A stretch of DNA of 64,000 nucleotides from Effrenium voratum (GCA_963377175.1 CAUJNA010000528.1:76535-140534), one strand, 5' to 3'. Shown: positions 1 through 13,679, counted from the stretch's first letter. The notes: generated by a model from the letters alone, not told the origin. Translations and numbers: made by a program.

Positions 1-580
<580 letters not shown>

Positions 581-583
<3 letters not shown>

Positions 584-2300
584 GCGTGTTGGTTCCTATT
601 AGACATTGGATGCCGGTGCTGCAAAAGAGAATCACAAAGAAGACACCACACATTGAAGACAGAATAATTTGATCATTCATCTCCAAATCTTGAAAGCAAT
701 TGGAGGATCAGTCGGCGCCATCCCCCCAAGGGAGCACGCACTGAATGGCGTGCCTTGGCTGAAGATCGTCAGCCCCTTGTCAGCTCAGTCTCCCTCTTCA
801 CGGCGTGCTGAGTAGGCTGAAGTAGCTCCTGCCCATGTTCAGGCCCGCAATCCTTGTCTGTGCACCATGAAAGCACAGGCTCACGATTAACACTGGATGT
901 CTGCTTTCAGGATCTGTTTACTATTTTCTCCCGGACGTCTAGAGGAATGAGAGCCGGGCTCACACATAGCGTTGAGTTTCGCAGTCGTTGAAAACATCGC
1001 AGCCGGGGGTTGGTACATTAGTTTAGGGGCTCACGGCAAGCTGAGGGCTGGCTTGGGTTCGGTTCAGGGTTTGGTTAAGGGCAGGTTTGAAGTGGGTCTA
1101 CAATGGTTTTTTCGCGGATTTGGGCGGGATTTGGGATGGTGGGGGTTCGGAATGGCTCAAGTGGGTTGGTTTAAGATTGGTCTTTGGGTGGGGTCAGGGT
1201 GAGTTTAGGTAGGTGTGGTTTCGTTGCGGGTGAGTTTCAGGCTTGTTTGGAGCAGGCTTGGGATGGATAGAGTTGGTTTCGGGGTGGCGGTGCATTTAGG
1301 CAGTGAGCCACAAATCTCCACCAACAATCAAAGGCCGCACCGCCAGCAAGCTTCCTAAATGCCTGACTTGTATGACGCATGCAACTCTCCTGGCTGATTA
1401 ATTCCTCCATGAGTAGTTGCGCAACAGTATCAAACATTGTTGTGATTCAATGACGGTATTGCCCAAGATTTGCCTTGGACCTAGACCTGAGGGTGATGAC
1501 AACAACGAGCGCAGAGATGTCATCCCTCAATGATAGATAACAGCAAGTGTTGGCTTCTTTCAACTGAACCCTGGAGAGCAGTGTCCATGGGCATGGAATG
1601 AATTGCTGTCATATCCTCTTGAGTAAACAAGCCAGTATCCCAGACGGCTGAATCGCACCGAATGCGTACAACTTTTGGTGATTCTGCAAACTGCTGTCCA
1701 TTCATACACTGCAGGAAACTGGTCAGAATGTCAGGCCGTTTTCTGCACACAGAATGACATGTGATGCTTCGTGTCATTTCTTATTTGAATCCGACAAGCA
1801 CCAAGGCCCGTCGGCTGCAAGCATCTTTTTGGTGGGTCGACTGCCGAAAACACGTTTGGCAAAGCTCTGGCTCAAATCTGTGCAATTGGATGCCACTTCA
1901 AGACAAGCAGTGGTCCTTCAAAGAGGGTGTCAACGCCATAATGGCGCCAATGTTGGCCTTGGAAAGCATTCAAGCACTGCGTAGGCATGGCTCATCGCAT
2001 CCTGGATGCATACTTAGTTGTCTTGCCAAAGCAAAGTTCGGCAAGCTAGAAGAAGTTGATTGGAATTCATTTGAGTATAGTCTGAATTAGGTATCCCGCC
2101 TTACATTGTTTGCCTTGAATTCGGATTCCCTTCAAATTCCCATCTTTGGGCAACACTCCAATTGAGCTCGCCACGTCCCTGTCCGCGATGATGGAGATCA
2201 CCAGCACTTCCATTCCAATCTGTCAACCGACCGCTGGACTCGAGCTTGTCTTTTTTTGAGGTACCCATGTTTTGCTGTTTTAAAAGAAAAAACAAAAAAG
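581..2300. other. Intergenic, no gene recognised; G-rich stretch inside
   Basis: I see no convincing coding segment. Bases 1000-1260 are strongly G-rich on the plus strand, with recurring GGGTTTGG / GGTTTAG-like words. They resemble degenerate telomere-type or G-quadruplex-prone DNA but are not a clean telomeric array. The remainder is unremarkable. Confidence 0.5.
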
Positions 2301-2339
2301 GAAACCTACTGTTTAGAGGCCCGAAAAGAGCACACCCAC

Positions 2340-5300
2340 TTGTGGCCTCGAATGTTAAAGCACCCACCTGCAGCAGATAGGCTTCCTTGAAGGTGCTCAG
2401 CACAGTGTTCATCTCAGATTTGCCAGGTGTGATCTCTGAAATGCTGTCAATGTGTGCTGTCTTGATGTTCAATGGGTTGTTCAAGTTCTTGATACATTGG
2501 AATTAGAGATGATTGCAGCGGAAGATTGCATTCAGGCAATAGATGAGTTGATGCATGTCCGAGACATTGCATTGCTCCGAGCCCAGGACAGATCCGAGGC
2601 TCTTGACCTTCTCGCTCTGCACGTTGAGCAAAGAAAAGATGGTGGTGAGCACGCCACTGGGCAGTTGCTGCAGCGTCGGTTGCCCCAAGCGGAAAACGGC
2701 GACTGTCACTAAATCCAGTGCTCTACTTTCCAAAGTCAAATGCGCACCTGGAGGTGTTGTCATCAGATTCGGGAGCCCTGGGCACGGGCGCGACTGTTCT
2801 GAACCAAGAAAGCTGATTTGTCCCAAGGCGTCCAGTTGCTGCATGGCACTGGATAGCGGATAGAGATAGCGTTCTAGTTGTCACAAGCATGCCAAGCAAA
2901 AGGAAATTGCTGCTCTTCCCTGCCAGCCATGCTCCTAATTCGACATTCCGCCTGCCTCAGCACCACCACACCATCCCGGTCCGTGACAGTGATGCAGCGC
3001 ACGCCTGCAACTTTGGCGGCGTTTGCCAGGAAAGAAGGCCCCGGCAAAACTTACAACAATGTTATCAAGCTGCGTCCTGCACATGCGAATCTAGCTCAAG
3101 ACAAGAACCAATCAATGATGTTTGGCGGATGCTTTATATCTTGAATAAGTTGCAACAAACTGGCCGCCAACCCTGATATAGTGCGTTCGGCTAGATTTTC
3201 CCAAAAAAAACAAGCGCCTGCAGTCTGTTTTCGAAACTGGTCTAAGGCCGTCTGAACGGTCACAATCGTTGGCCTTGGACAGCTTGGGTGCAAATCCCCA
3301 GCTGCAACTCTGGCGTCGTTTAGCTCTGGAAATCCACTCCTGTCATGCTCGCGTGCCTATGTTCGACAAAATAAAATTTCCTGAGGCGGCGGCAGTGCCA
3401 TCTCTTCTAGCCGTGCAAACTATTGTGCATTCACTTGCTCTGTGTGGGTGACGTCTGTCTGGCACTAATCTATACCAATGCTTTGCCCAAGTGTACATGT
3501 TCATGTGCATGAAATTGTTGTTGGTCATGTTTCCTGAATCTCTATCAGCCAGTAGAAATCTGCCCGGAGCCATTTCAACTTTCGACATGAGCGACTGCAT
3601 CAACTGAGGCAGTCACACGGCCCGAGAAGAAATATCAAACGAAATTGTCGATGCAAACTCCAATGGCACAGCTTGCGCCGCCAAGCTCTCTCCCGCCAAC
3701 AGAACAATGCCTGGCACAGCCCATGTCAACCACAGGCAACCATCTTCGTTCCCGACAAGGATGTTGAAAAACTGAGTGGCCTGCGGTAAGCAACATATTT
3801 TGATTATGTCAGCTTGTTAAAGTGCATTGCTTCCATCAATGGTAAAATATGTCCTACAACTGCAAGCCCTTGGCCAATGCAGCGAAACAAAAGCCTTGCC
3901 ATGCTCATGGCAAGGTCCGAAAGACAAAACCTTCTGTTCGTGGGCAGGCAAAATGCCAATTCTGAATTTAAGAGGAAGGACTGCCAGATCAGACTGCCGC
4001 TTGCTGTCATTGCATCGCGTCAAGGAATGGCACGCTTGCAGAGCGAGCGAGCGCAAACAGCAACATGGCCAACGCACAGATCCCACCAATGCAATGTGGA
4101 AGCCTCTGATCCGGCTTGATGTTCAAGTGGCCAAAGTCCACACTCACAGTGGGTTCAGCCCCAGGAAAGGCACACGGCAACTTCTTTTGCGCATTCCTTC
4201 CCTTGCAGCAATCAAATCTAAAAACTTGGGTCTGATGTCGTTGCCACGGATTGTTCACAAGCATCCGAGTGGCTCTATTGACAAACAATTTTGTGCCACA
4301 TCTTTGAAGTGGCACGGGCAGACATCCTCACATCTCCGGTGAACCCGGTCAGATCATTCGATTGAAGGGTTTGCAAACTGGCCGGTAGCCTTCTCCACAC
4401 CTTTCAGGTTCTGCAAGATCTTCAATACCTGCATGCACAAAGGGCGACAAGCCCCTCAAAAATGGTAACTCGGAAACCCTCAACCCGGCCTTCGCCGCCG
4501 TCTCCTCCACGCCGCCATTAGTGGTGTCGATCACCGGCCAGCGAGGACCTTTCCTTGCAAGGAGCCATTCAGAAGTTTCAGTGAACTGGACTTTGCTGTG
4601 AAGGAAGGAAAGGGATATCTTCTCCCTTTCCCATCCCACAACGGCAACTCAAGGAAGGGAAAGTTGACCAGAGAAGATACAGTAACCATCATGTCCTCCG
4701 AACCCATCAATGAGATATATAATTTCTATTCTCAAGACGGATGAAAAATGGTTCTCACAACCGCTTCCTGCGCTCGCGATAACTTGTCAACGGGGTGAGC
4801 AAACCTGGTAAACACAGGCATTCCTTTCCTCATCATCCCTTTTCTTCATCTTGTTTCCACGGCATAGCGCATGATGGAAAGGAATGAAATAGAAGGGACT
4901 GGACCCATCTCTATCCGTTCCGTCAAATATGTTCTATTACTCGAGGACGGATTCAGAGTTGAAGTACAGCGCTTCGCCAAGTGAACAGTGGTATTTCAAT
5001 AGCCCCCCGTGCAAGGTGGATTTCTACTGGACCCGCTTCTCTCAAGCACATTGTCCGAGAGGCCGCATGTAAAAGGTCTTCAGCCAGTTCACCTCTTTCC
5101 GGCAGTTCTCCAATGAAGAATACCTGACACAAATTACAAGAAACATTCAGAGGAATCAAAGCAGCTGCGATTGACATGGATCAAACAATCAGCAGAATGG
5201 TGTGTCAAAACGCCTGCTCATCACAGCACAAGTTCCCATCAAGCCTACAAGCAGCTACCACTACTCTGCTTGCGGCTCGCTTGCCGGAGAGGTTGAAGGA

Positions 5301-5775
5301 GGCAGCCCTGAAAAAGGATCCAAGTAGCAACCCGTGCGAACAAGATGCATCGACTTGGCAGATCCATAGGCCGTCCTTCGATACATATGCTTGGTCTCGC
5401 AACGAGCCTTCTGTGTTGCTGTGCGCCTGTTAGCCACTCAACTTTGATGGAACAGCTTGTGATAGATGTCCCGGGCACTTTGCAACGGCTTGCTGCTTTA
5501 CAAACTTTACAACACTGAAGTCGTTTGTGACCAATCATGCCAGCTTGCAACAGCTTCCAGTACATATGCTGCGCCCTTGCTTGAAACTGCATCTGGGGCT
5601 CATCCGGGCTTGGCGGACAGCATGCAAGCGCTGTGCCTGGATTGTGAGAGCCACGCACTTCTGCCTCAGGGTGGGTGAGAGCGGCAGGGGCAGTTCAAAA
5701 CTAAACTTGGCGCCATGCATGACAAGTTCAAGATTTGAACCCAGGATCAAGGAGACGACATGGTTCAGGGCTCCT
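2340..5775 (-). CDS. Probable multi-exon gene(s), function unknown
   Basis: The minus strand carries a series of short protein-like segments flanked by pyrimidine-rich AG acceptors and GT donors. The clearest are 5775-5600 (acceptor CTGTGCAG, reading GALNHVVSLILGSNLELVMH), 5125-5000 (acceptor TTTGTGTCAG, reading VFFIGELPERGELAEDLLHA), 4610-4345 (after CTTCACAG), 4190-3815, 3790-3605 (reading TQFFNILVGNEDGCLWLTWA), 3603-3480, 3275-3100, 2844-2505 and 2460-2345 (donor CTGCAG|GTGGGT). None matches a family I recognise. They could be one long gene or two adjacent ones. The same orientation continues into the recognised gene at 7070-8911, as in dinoflagellate unidirectional clusters. Exact joins and the start codon cannot be fixed from sequence alone. 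Confidence 0.35.
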
Positions 5776-7069
5776 GCACAGGCATGCAACAGCACAAGGG
5801 GTGGAAACTGAAAAGGGCAGAATGAGGACGAGTCAATTCGGCTACGCACTTGAAAGCCAACCCGGAAACTGGCCCCAGCACACAGTCGCAATTTCCATTG
5901 CCAACACGTCCCCGGCGACATGCAAATGAAATCGTATGCTGCTGGCAGGATTTTAAGACTGGGTTTCTCTGTTGAAAGCAAGAGAGGGAGTGTTTGCACA
6001 GCTCTCACCTCTAGAAGTCGGGTCATGATCGCAGTTCAGCCAGCAAATAATTTCAACAGCGAAACCCAGCCAGTGCGCTGCATCCACTTGAAAGAACAGA
6101 GTGCTGGAGGCGTGCATCAGGCGTATCAGGAGTCAGACTCCCGCTCAAACAATCTTAAACAAATGGATTCTAGGATGCTAGGCATATTTGAGCATATCGT
6201 GAAAGGTGGACCGCTTCTGTTAGAACCTGCTGAGCGCCCTCTGATACAAAGCTCAAGACATCTTGGTTTTGGGCCGGAAAGTGGGAGGGCCGCAGCTCAG
6301 CTCTTGGTACGTCTGTGCTTTCGTGGGGTGGAGTCTGTCGCTTCATCGAGCACTTTGCGCTATCTCAACAGAAACTGCACAGAGTAGAACCAAATAAAAT
6401 GGAGAAAAGGGACCAAGCCGGATGGGGCCACTCAAAACATGAGGCTATCGGGCCGCAGCTCCAATTCAAGAAACTGCTTGTGAAAGCTTCAAAGATTGCA
6501 TAGCCACAAATCGGATCGGGAAAAGACGTGCGCCGTTGTCAAATTCAAGTAGCTGTCTGCTTTGAGGAGCCTTTGGCGTTGAGAAGAAGCATTAATCAAG
6601 ATAAGATGGAGTAGCCTGAAGACAACACCGCCAGCAAAAAGCGCACGTGTGTCATGTGCACCTATGACTTCCTGATCAAAATATCCAAATCGTGTGAAAG
6701 TTGCTTGAGCAAGCAAGTCCTGTCAAATAAGTTGCGCCAAAGGAAACAGTTGTATCTAAGAACAGCTCGAGGCACCTTGCCATGTTTGTGTGCGTGTGTG
6801 GTATGCAGCAAATCTCTGTTGCTGAATGCGTGCAAGAAGATATCCTAGAAGAACGTAACTCAAGAGCGTCTGCAATAAGCGGTTCCCGTTTACAGCAAGT
6901 TCTGCTTGAGTTGTTTCTCCGTCAGTGGGATCCATCTACATAGCTGATGAGCCCGTACTGAACCTCGTCGGGCGGCCTCGCAAAAAACCTCACCTGGAAG
7001 CCGCCTGTTTGACTACACATGATATGAAAGATCTCCCGAAGTTACTTCAGTTAGCTGGGCTTGAATCTT
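5776..7069. other. No recognisable gene
   Basis: Short open frames exist on both strands (for example 5920-6387 plus), but none shows a family signature or convincing splice context. This is probably intron or intergenic sequence between two minus-strand genes. Confidence 0.4.
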
Positions 7070-8911
7070 AGACAGCCTTCTTGCAGGGCTTGCCAGGCTG
7101 CTGATGTTCCGGGTTGAAGAGGTCCTCTGGGGGCTCCTCATCCGGGATCACAGGATAGTTCGCAACTTTGAAGCCCCGCTGGGCCAGGAAGAACCTGCAC
7201 TCAGGACTGAGCTTGCTTGCGTCCTGCTTCAATTTCTTTCTATTGACGTCATGTTGCATTCTGCCTACCTTCTGCGACACTGCACCAAGGTCAAAGCCGA
7301 GTCACGACAAGGGAGTCTTTCCTGCCCGGGAAAGTCCAATCAGAATGATGTCCTGAGCATGAACGGCTGCAAGAAAGACATGGTGCCAAATCAGAATCGG
7401 TCTCCACACCAAGAACTGGCCAAAACCATACATTCGCAACCCGCGAGCTACACTCTGCTCGTATGCCTAGTGCATTCTGGTTCATGCCGCTCGGTACGTG
7501 CAAGACGTTTATCAAATTCACTCGACTTTCGACTTAGGCGTGTGGTCCAGGCTGCGGCTTGTGACCAAAGCTCTGGATGCCTTCCATCATCCAGCTTCCG
7601 AGTAAACTCAATGGCCTGAAGCAAGCGCCCTTGAAGCCGGCGAGAGAAGGACTGTGCGTGCCTCCACCATGTTGATGCATTCGTCTGAAAGCCGCGATCG
7701 CAAAGTAGCGCGTACCTGCAAAACGGGGCCCCCGACACGTGGAAACCTGAAGCCTCCAAACGCCCTGCCTCGGACTTGCGGGGGATTCCGAGCAAATCCT
7801 CCATGGACATCAGCAGTGGCTCGTACAGGTCAACGGCACGGAGCCTGATCGAACCATCTCTTGAGGCCTTTAAGCTGACTTTAAACTGGGCATGAAATTC
7901 AACGAACTGTGAAATGATCTGAAGCCCAAGCAGCGGTTTATCGCTCTCTTTGGCTCGTTGCACCTCTTCAATCATTGCGTTCCGTGGCTCCTCCCGCATC
8001 AACGTGTACACAATTAGTGCATCTTCGTGTCGGGCACGACGAGCCACTTCAGCAATCTCACCCTTGTACCGGATGTATGGAAAGTTAGTGACGTCAACGC
8101 CCTGGCATGTACCAGTGTACCTGTATTCAAATTGCTTCAAAGCCAGGCTCACTGCCCCCCCAGCTGAATAGCCGGACCCATCAGACACTACGAAGATCGA
8201 GGGAGGTTCCGCCTCGAGGTCCACAATCTCGCATTCGTCCTTTGAGTCTTCGGCATCTGCAGCTAGGCGGTCGATGATGTTATAGAAGTCCTCTCTCCGC
8301 AGTTGCCACAAAGTAGCTGGCGTGTCACCACGAACTCGGACACTTTCCATGCAGGTGCGATCATAAAACAGCCCAAGCTCGCCAATATACGAACCAGGCC
8401 CCAAAGACGTAGCTTCGATTTCTTCCTCGCAACGTGCTGAAGGATTCAACAGTTTGACGACATCAAAACTCAAACACTATGATTTTCATCAACGCTCCTC
8501 TTCATCATGCTTCAACGGCTTGACTACACTCAACTCACCGGATTCAACCACGTAGACAGCATCAACAGGCTGGCCCTTTTGAAAGATGTGCTCTCCGGGC
8601 TCCAGTTCCAGTCTCCGCATAGTATCCAATATTTGTTGCAGGGAATCCTCTGGCAGTGCTTGCAAGACCGGCATGGTACGATTTTCTCGCAAGCACTGCC
8701 TGATTGCATCCCTTGCATCACGGCTGTTCCGTAAGCGCACTCTTCCCCTCAAGACTCCCAAAGCTGACACGGAAAGCAGCCACGCCCGACTGGGCTGTCG
8801 CCAGGATCTATCTGGAGAGACCTGCACAGCACCGCGCCGTCCAGTGAAATAGGTGGGAGTTGGCACCGCATTCCATGCTGGCGACAGTAGCATGGCAAAT
8901 ATCTCTTTCAA
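7070..8911 (-). CDS. Cyclic-nucleotide-binding domain fused to PEP-synthase/PPDK regulatory protein (kinase-PPPase family)
   Basis: The gene reads from about 8911 down to a TAA at about 7070. The first exon (8911-8490) encodes the first half of a cNMP-binding fold (LEPGEHIFQKGQPVDAVYVV, ESGELSVV). The next (8462 to about 7735) completes it (GPGSYIGELGLF) and begins the regulatory domain (IFVVSDGSGYSAGGAVSLAL; FPYIRYKGEI). Further exons supply AIEFTRKLDDGRHPE (about 7620-7570), the P-loop-like IILIGLSRAGKTPLS (about 7345-7303), and FFLAQRGFKVANYPVIPDEE (7210-7070). The last intron is clean, with donor TC|GTGACT and acceptor GAGTGCAG|G, and it restores the family-typical KTPLS-x-x-LAQRG join. 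The family (bacterial PSRP, plant PDRP) switches PPDK or PEP synthase by ADP-dependent phosphorylation and Pi-dependent dephosphorylation of a threonine. Here a cNMP sensor precedes it. A stop-containing stretch of about 24 nt at 8463-8487 inside the CNB domain is either a micro-intron or a small disruption. Confidence 0.8.
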
Positions 8912-10329
8912 CTAGTATGTAAGGACAAGCTTACACCAATGAGCATATGTTCAGCCACATGCACACACTGACACTGAACGCGCTGCAAGATCATAATCGC
9001 ACGTTGCTCAGATGTTTGTTCGCTGAATTTGCTGCAGCATTTTCCCAGATTCTCAAGCACCTATGCCCCAATCCAACTACTCGACAAGACCTGTCAGAAA
9101 TGCAACATAGTTAATGGATGTGCTTCTTATGTGTCTGTTTTGTAGCTGTGACAATATTTCGGAGCTGACATACCGGAGACTATAAAAATGAGATAATTGC
9201 ATCAACAAGCACAGCGTGCGATACACGAGGGAAAAGATGGTGCATGCACCCTACAACATGCAATCAAGGGAAATGTATTCGGTGCTGCCTGCTGAAACTA
9301 TGCTGCCACAAGCTAATGCCAAAGAGTCCTTTTGGCCCCGGACATTGAATGTGTGCAGTTAAAGCAATGTCAACTACAAAAACACGTTGAATAATGCAAA
9401 CAAGCGCGCGTGCCATAGTGGAGGTTCACATTATTTCGTTATTGAGGGCGTTCTGATAAGCGGGGTGGGGGATTATTGTTCGCCCGTGCCCCCTCAAACA
9501 ATAAACCCCACCCCGCCCCTGCGTTTGTTTTTACAGTCATTGAACCCGACACGTATGTTTGGTTCAAGGGCCATTCTCTTTCCACTCGCAGCGCGGCATT
9601 TCATGCAGCAGTGAAAATCCCTTGCGGCGCGGTCTCCGGGATATGCTATTTAGAGGAGTATTTACCAGGACCAATACATCCACTCGTACTGAAATAGATC
9701 CAGGGCCACACAAAGCACCGTCAAGTGCCCCAACGGAGCGGGTTTTTCAAAAGATCCAAATCAAGGTGTCATCCAATGGAGAAGGTTTCATGGAGGCCAA
9801 TTAATTCCAGCGCAGGCCGATCAGTCGGCATCACGGAAAAGACCCTTAATTTGTGACTGCCAAACAGCCGTTGTACGGAAAAGTCAGATGGTTCAGACAT
9901 GAGATGATCAGACGACATTCACCACGATCGAAGCATCCAAGAGAGGACCTCGCCTGAAAGGCACACTCATGGAAGATGCATACATGTTTAAGGAAGCTCG
10001 TGACAACAAATTGTTTCAGGATCCCGCTGAAGTCAACTACTTCAAGAAAAAGAGATTGCCTGAAGGGAACGACCAGGTGATTTTACTGGCAACACAAATC
10101 CAAGCTTCGTTCCGATGGAAGCAAAGGAGGCACACAGTTAAAATGGGAAAGTCATTTCCATCGAAAGAGCAATGGTTGGAACAAAGCTCAGAAAGAATAA
10201 AACCATTTTTCAAACTACGCGGCCGTTGCGATATCGCCTGTCCACCGTTTAAGCGCAAAGAATGATAAGACAGAAAAGTGTCGAAGATACAACCAACACG
10301 GTCTGCTCATCAATTTGGGTTGTGGGATG
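8912..10329. other. Intergenic, no gene recognised
   Basis: Only short open frames without family resemblance occur. The stretch 9969-10265 (98 codons, plus) is lysine/arginine-rich with no supporting context. I see no RNA gene here. Confidence 0.5.
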
Positions 10330-10525
10330 AATCAGATTGGCTTGTGATTTGGAAACTTATCAATATGACTTGTTTCGGATTGGATTGGCTTGTTCGCTTT
10401 TGGATTGGCTTGTAAGAGGGATTAGATTGGCTTTTGAGGAGCATTGGATTGACTTGTGAGCATCAGATTGGCTTGTGAGAGGGGTCAGATTGACTTGTGA
10501 CCGCTTTAGCGGTTTCGAGCATCAG
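10330..10525. repeat. Degenerate GATTGGCTTGTGA tandem repeat
   Basis: About eight imperfect copies of a unit close to GATTGGCTTGTGA or CAGATTGACTTGTGAG, separated by 8-25 bases of variable sequence. The tract abuts the ATC satellite downstream. Confidence 0.8.
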
Positions 10526-10549
10526 GTTGACTTGATAGTTGTACAACGA

Positions 10550-10570
10550 AAATGCGTCATCATCATCACC

Positions 10571-10601
<31 letters not shown>

Positions 10602-11080
10602 TCACCATCATCATCCATCATTCATCATCCAACATCAGCATCATCATCATCATCATCGTCATCATCTGCCATCATCTATCATCGATCATCGATCATCATC
10701 ATCATCCTCATCATCATCATCCATCACCCATCATCATCGTCATCATTATCCAACGGCGATCATCGTCATCATCGTCCATCATCATTATCATCCATCGTTG
10801 TCATCATCATCATCATCAGGGTCACGATCGTCGGCTTAGCTCATATCTTACATACGCCTAAACTGTGCGGTTAGCAGAGCGCTACGATGAGAGTCATCCT
10901 GCCAGGACGATCGTCATCATCACCCATCATCATCATCATCATCAGGTTGGTCAACCGTCATCATCATCACAATCACCATGGTGATCATCACCGTCATCGT
11001 CAACATGATCCATCATCTTCCTCATCATCGCAGCACCAACATTCATCATCGCCCATCACCACCATCACGGCGATCGTCAG

Positions 11081-11118
<38 letters not shown>

Positions 11119-11246
11119 CCATCATGGTGATCATCATCATCATCGTCGTCATCCGTCAGCTGCGTCGTTAGGCAGCGCGGCGTGTAGAGGATGCTATGAT
11201 GACAGTCATCGTGGCACGCATGATCGTCATCACGCGTCATCACGCG

Positions 11247-11280
<34 letters not shown>

Positions 11281-12215
11281 GATCCATCATCGTCATGCAT
11301 CATCGCGTCCATCACCACTATCATCTGTCATCATAATTGTCATCATCATCGTAAGCGTAATCTTAGCCTCTATCTTGCGTGCGTTTCACCTGTGCTTTTA
11401 GGCAGCGCTCGGCGCACAGAGGATGCCACGGCGATAGTCATCGTGGCGATGAGGATCGTCGTCATCATCACCTTCCTCCTCCATCCTCGTCATCATCCGT
11501 CATCATGATCACCATCAAAACCATGCATCATCATCACCATCATCCTTATCATCATCCTCGCCTAGCATCATCCATCATGCATCCTTCATGATCCTCCATC
11601 ATCATCATCATCATCATCATCCATCACCCTCGTCATCATCATCATCCATTGTAATTCATCATCTTCTGCATCATCATCCTCTGTCATCATCATCACTCAT
11701 CATCATATTCATGGTGAGAGTCTTCATCATCCACCATTGTCACATCGTTGAACCGCAGCATTGTCATCCTCATTGCGGTTTCAGCGTGTCTCTTACAGAG
11801 GTGTCAACTTTGCTGCTAGGCAGCCGCGTGCAAAGGATGCTACGATGATAGTCATCATGCCACAAACTCAGCATCATCACCATCATCAGCATAGTCATCA
11901 TCTCCATCCATCATGCTGATGATTATGGGTGATAATGCTGGTGGATGGTGGTGGATGACGCTGATACGAATATTACCTCTGATGATGACGAAGAACGTGA
12001 TCACCATGATGGACGATGACGGTGACGAATGACGATGAAAAGAATGACGATGAAAAGAATGATGATGAGAATATTCATGATGGTGTGTGATGACAAGGGT
12101 GATGACGTTGGTGATCCTAACGTTCATCCGTGCACGGCACTTTGATGAAGCGGATGATGATGATGCTGGTGAGGATGAGGATGATGATGATGATATGATG
12201 ACGTGCAGCTGCCGA
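10550..12215. repeat. ATC/GAT trinucleotide satellite with an embedded higher-order core
   Basis: Long runs of imperfect ATC repeats (GAT on the same strand after about 11900). Four longer, non-ATC cores are embedded in it, at about 10868-10905, 11168-11226, 11398-11459 and 11815-11867. Each resembles TTAGGCAGCGC followed by AGAGGATGCTACGATGA and AGTCATCGTGGCA. Long His-rich and Ser-rich open frames here are artefacts of the triplet repeat. Confidence 0.92.
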
Positions 12216-13510
12216 TGCGGCCACAGTCAATCTGATCCCCCAAAGTCAGTCTGACCATCACCTGACTGGAGGCGTGCGTTACGCAGGGCGCACAAGAACA
12301 TTCAAAAGCAGGAGAACCCATTGCAGGGCATTGCAACAAGTTAAAAGGATGGAGAATTGGGGATCAGCAACAAGACTGTAGCTTATGCCGTTGCACCAAA
12401 CATGGTGAAAAGTCTTATTGAATCGAAATTTCAAATCTAGCTGGGTGGCAAACATTACTTACGCAACTCAATGGCATGCTACTGAGGACAAGTCGACATG
12501 CGCTTCTTGAGTGCGCAGCCGGATTTAACGCATATCAAGTACTTGGCTACATGCAGTTTTTCTGGGATCTGTCTTGTTCTTGCTGACGCACTTGGTGATG
12601 GCAGCGAGCCCAAAAAAAAAAACAAGACAATTGGTCTGATAATTGCTTGCTATCAAAGAACGCTTGACAAGTTTCCAAGCGCTGCACATGGTAGACTTAC
12701 AATTTCCCAGATAGCTGAGAGCTCTGGGGTTCTAACTTCTAATGAAAGGAAAGTGCCGGGTGCTGGGGGGCAGTTTGGGCGCTGGTAACCCACATGACTG
12801 CATAAGCGCAGTAAAGCGTGCGGCAGGGGGCAAAAGGCCCAGTTGCTACAATTGCCCCAAGGTGCGCAGGTGACAAAAAAACCAGCACCCGGCCGTCAAA
12901 CTGCCTGCATGCTCCCTAGCACTTAACCCTCCCAAACTGCATGCCCCGACAATCTTGCAAAGCGGCACCTCCACCAGCGCTCCAAACTGCATGCCCCCTT
13001 GCACAGTCCTGGATCCGGAGAGCTTTGAGCGGGAGATTCAATCCCGGGCTTCCACAAAAGTAAGACTTGTACCAACCTAAGTTTTTTTGTCGAAAAACCC
13101 GCAAAACAGCCAACTCCATTCTGCGGAACGTTTTTCCGATGTCACCGGTCTTTGTCACCGCTCCGTTTTTGGTGCAAAAGTGAGCAAGCGAGGTGTCTCA
13201 GCCTTAGATTCGCTCGGTTTCGGTCGAAAACAGGCTCCAGACGCTCACTTTGCTCTCGATTCCGTTTTCTGCCCGCTCATCCCGCTGAGCTTGTCTCTTT
13301 TGGACCGAAAAGTGCGCAAAAGCGGCCAAGTTTCCAAGTTCTAGAGGACTTCGTTCTTTATAGGGTGTTCCGTTTTCTTGTGACACGGCAGCCTGCCGAA
13401 CTTGTCGCCTTCGGCACCGAGCCGAACTCTCAGAGAGCTTGAAATCTTGGCAAGTTTGACTCAATATTAAAACGGGTTGAAACAATATTGTTTCATTTTT
13501 GGGCAAAGGT
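12216..13510. other. Intergenic, no gene recognised
   Basis: No coding segment with family resemblance. A locally repeated phrase (CAAACTGCATGCCCC) occurs twice near 12935-12990. The rest looks like unconstrained sequence. Confidence 0.45.
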
Positions 13511-13514
13511 TGCC

Positions 13515-13592
13515 CGGTCGCAGGCGGGATTCGAGCCCCGGACCGTGGTGCAGAGACAGCGCTCTAACTACTAAGACAAGGGAGGTGTCCCA
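13515..13592 (-). pseudogene. tRNA-like relic (B-box plus D-arm-like sequence)
   Basis: The minus strand contains a good B-box/T-arm (CGGGGCTCGAATCCCGC), preceded by TTAGTAGTTAGAGCGC, which resembles the D-arm end and anticodon-stem start of an alanine-type tRNA, and TCTGCAC as a possible anticodon loop (TGC). The anticodon stem has a mismatch, and no matching 5' acceptor strand is present. It is more likely a tRNA-derived repeat (SINE-type head) than a functional tRNA. A related sequence lies at 59865-59950. Confidence 0.4.
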
Positions 13593-13679
13593 CGGACCGT
13601 GTTGCCCGTAACACAAGCTTTCGTAATCCTCCGCTGCCACAAAAACCTGTTTGATCCTGCCAATCATCATACGCTTGTC

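Noticed and set aside
1000..1260. Telomeric repeat array
   Set aside because: G-rich words are irregular and not tandem TTTAGGG; no chromosome-end structure is seen.
10475..11243. His-, Ser- and Ile-rich open frames, and Asp-rich frames on the other strand
   Set aside because: Direct products of the ATC/GAT triplet satellite, with no independent coding signal.
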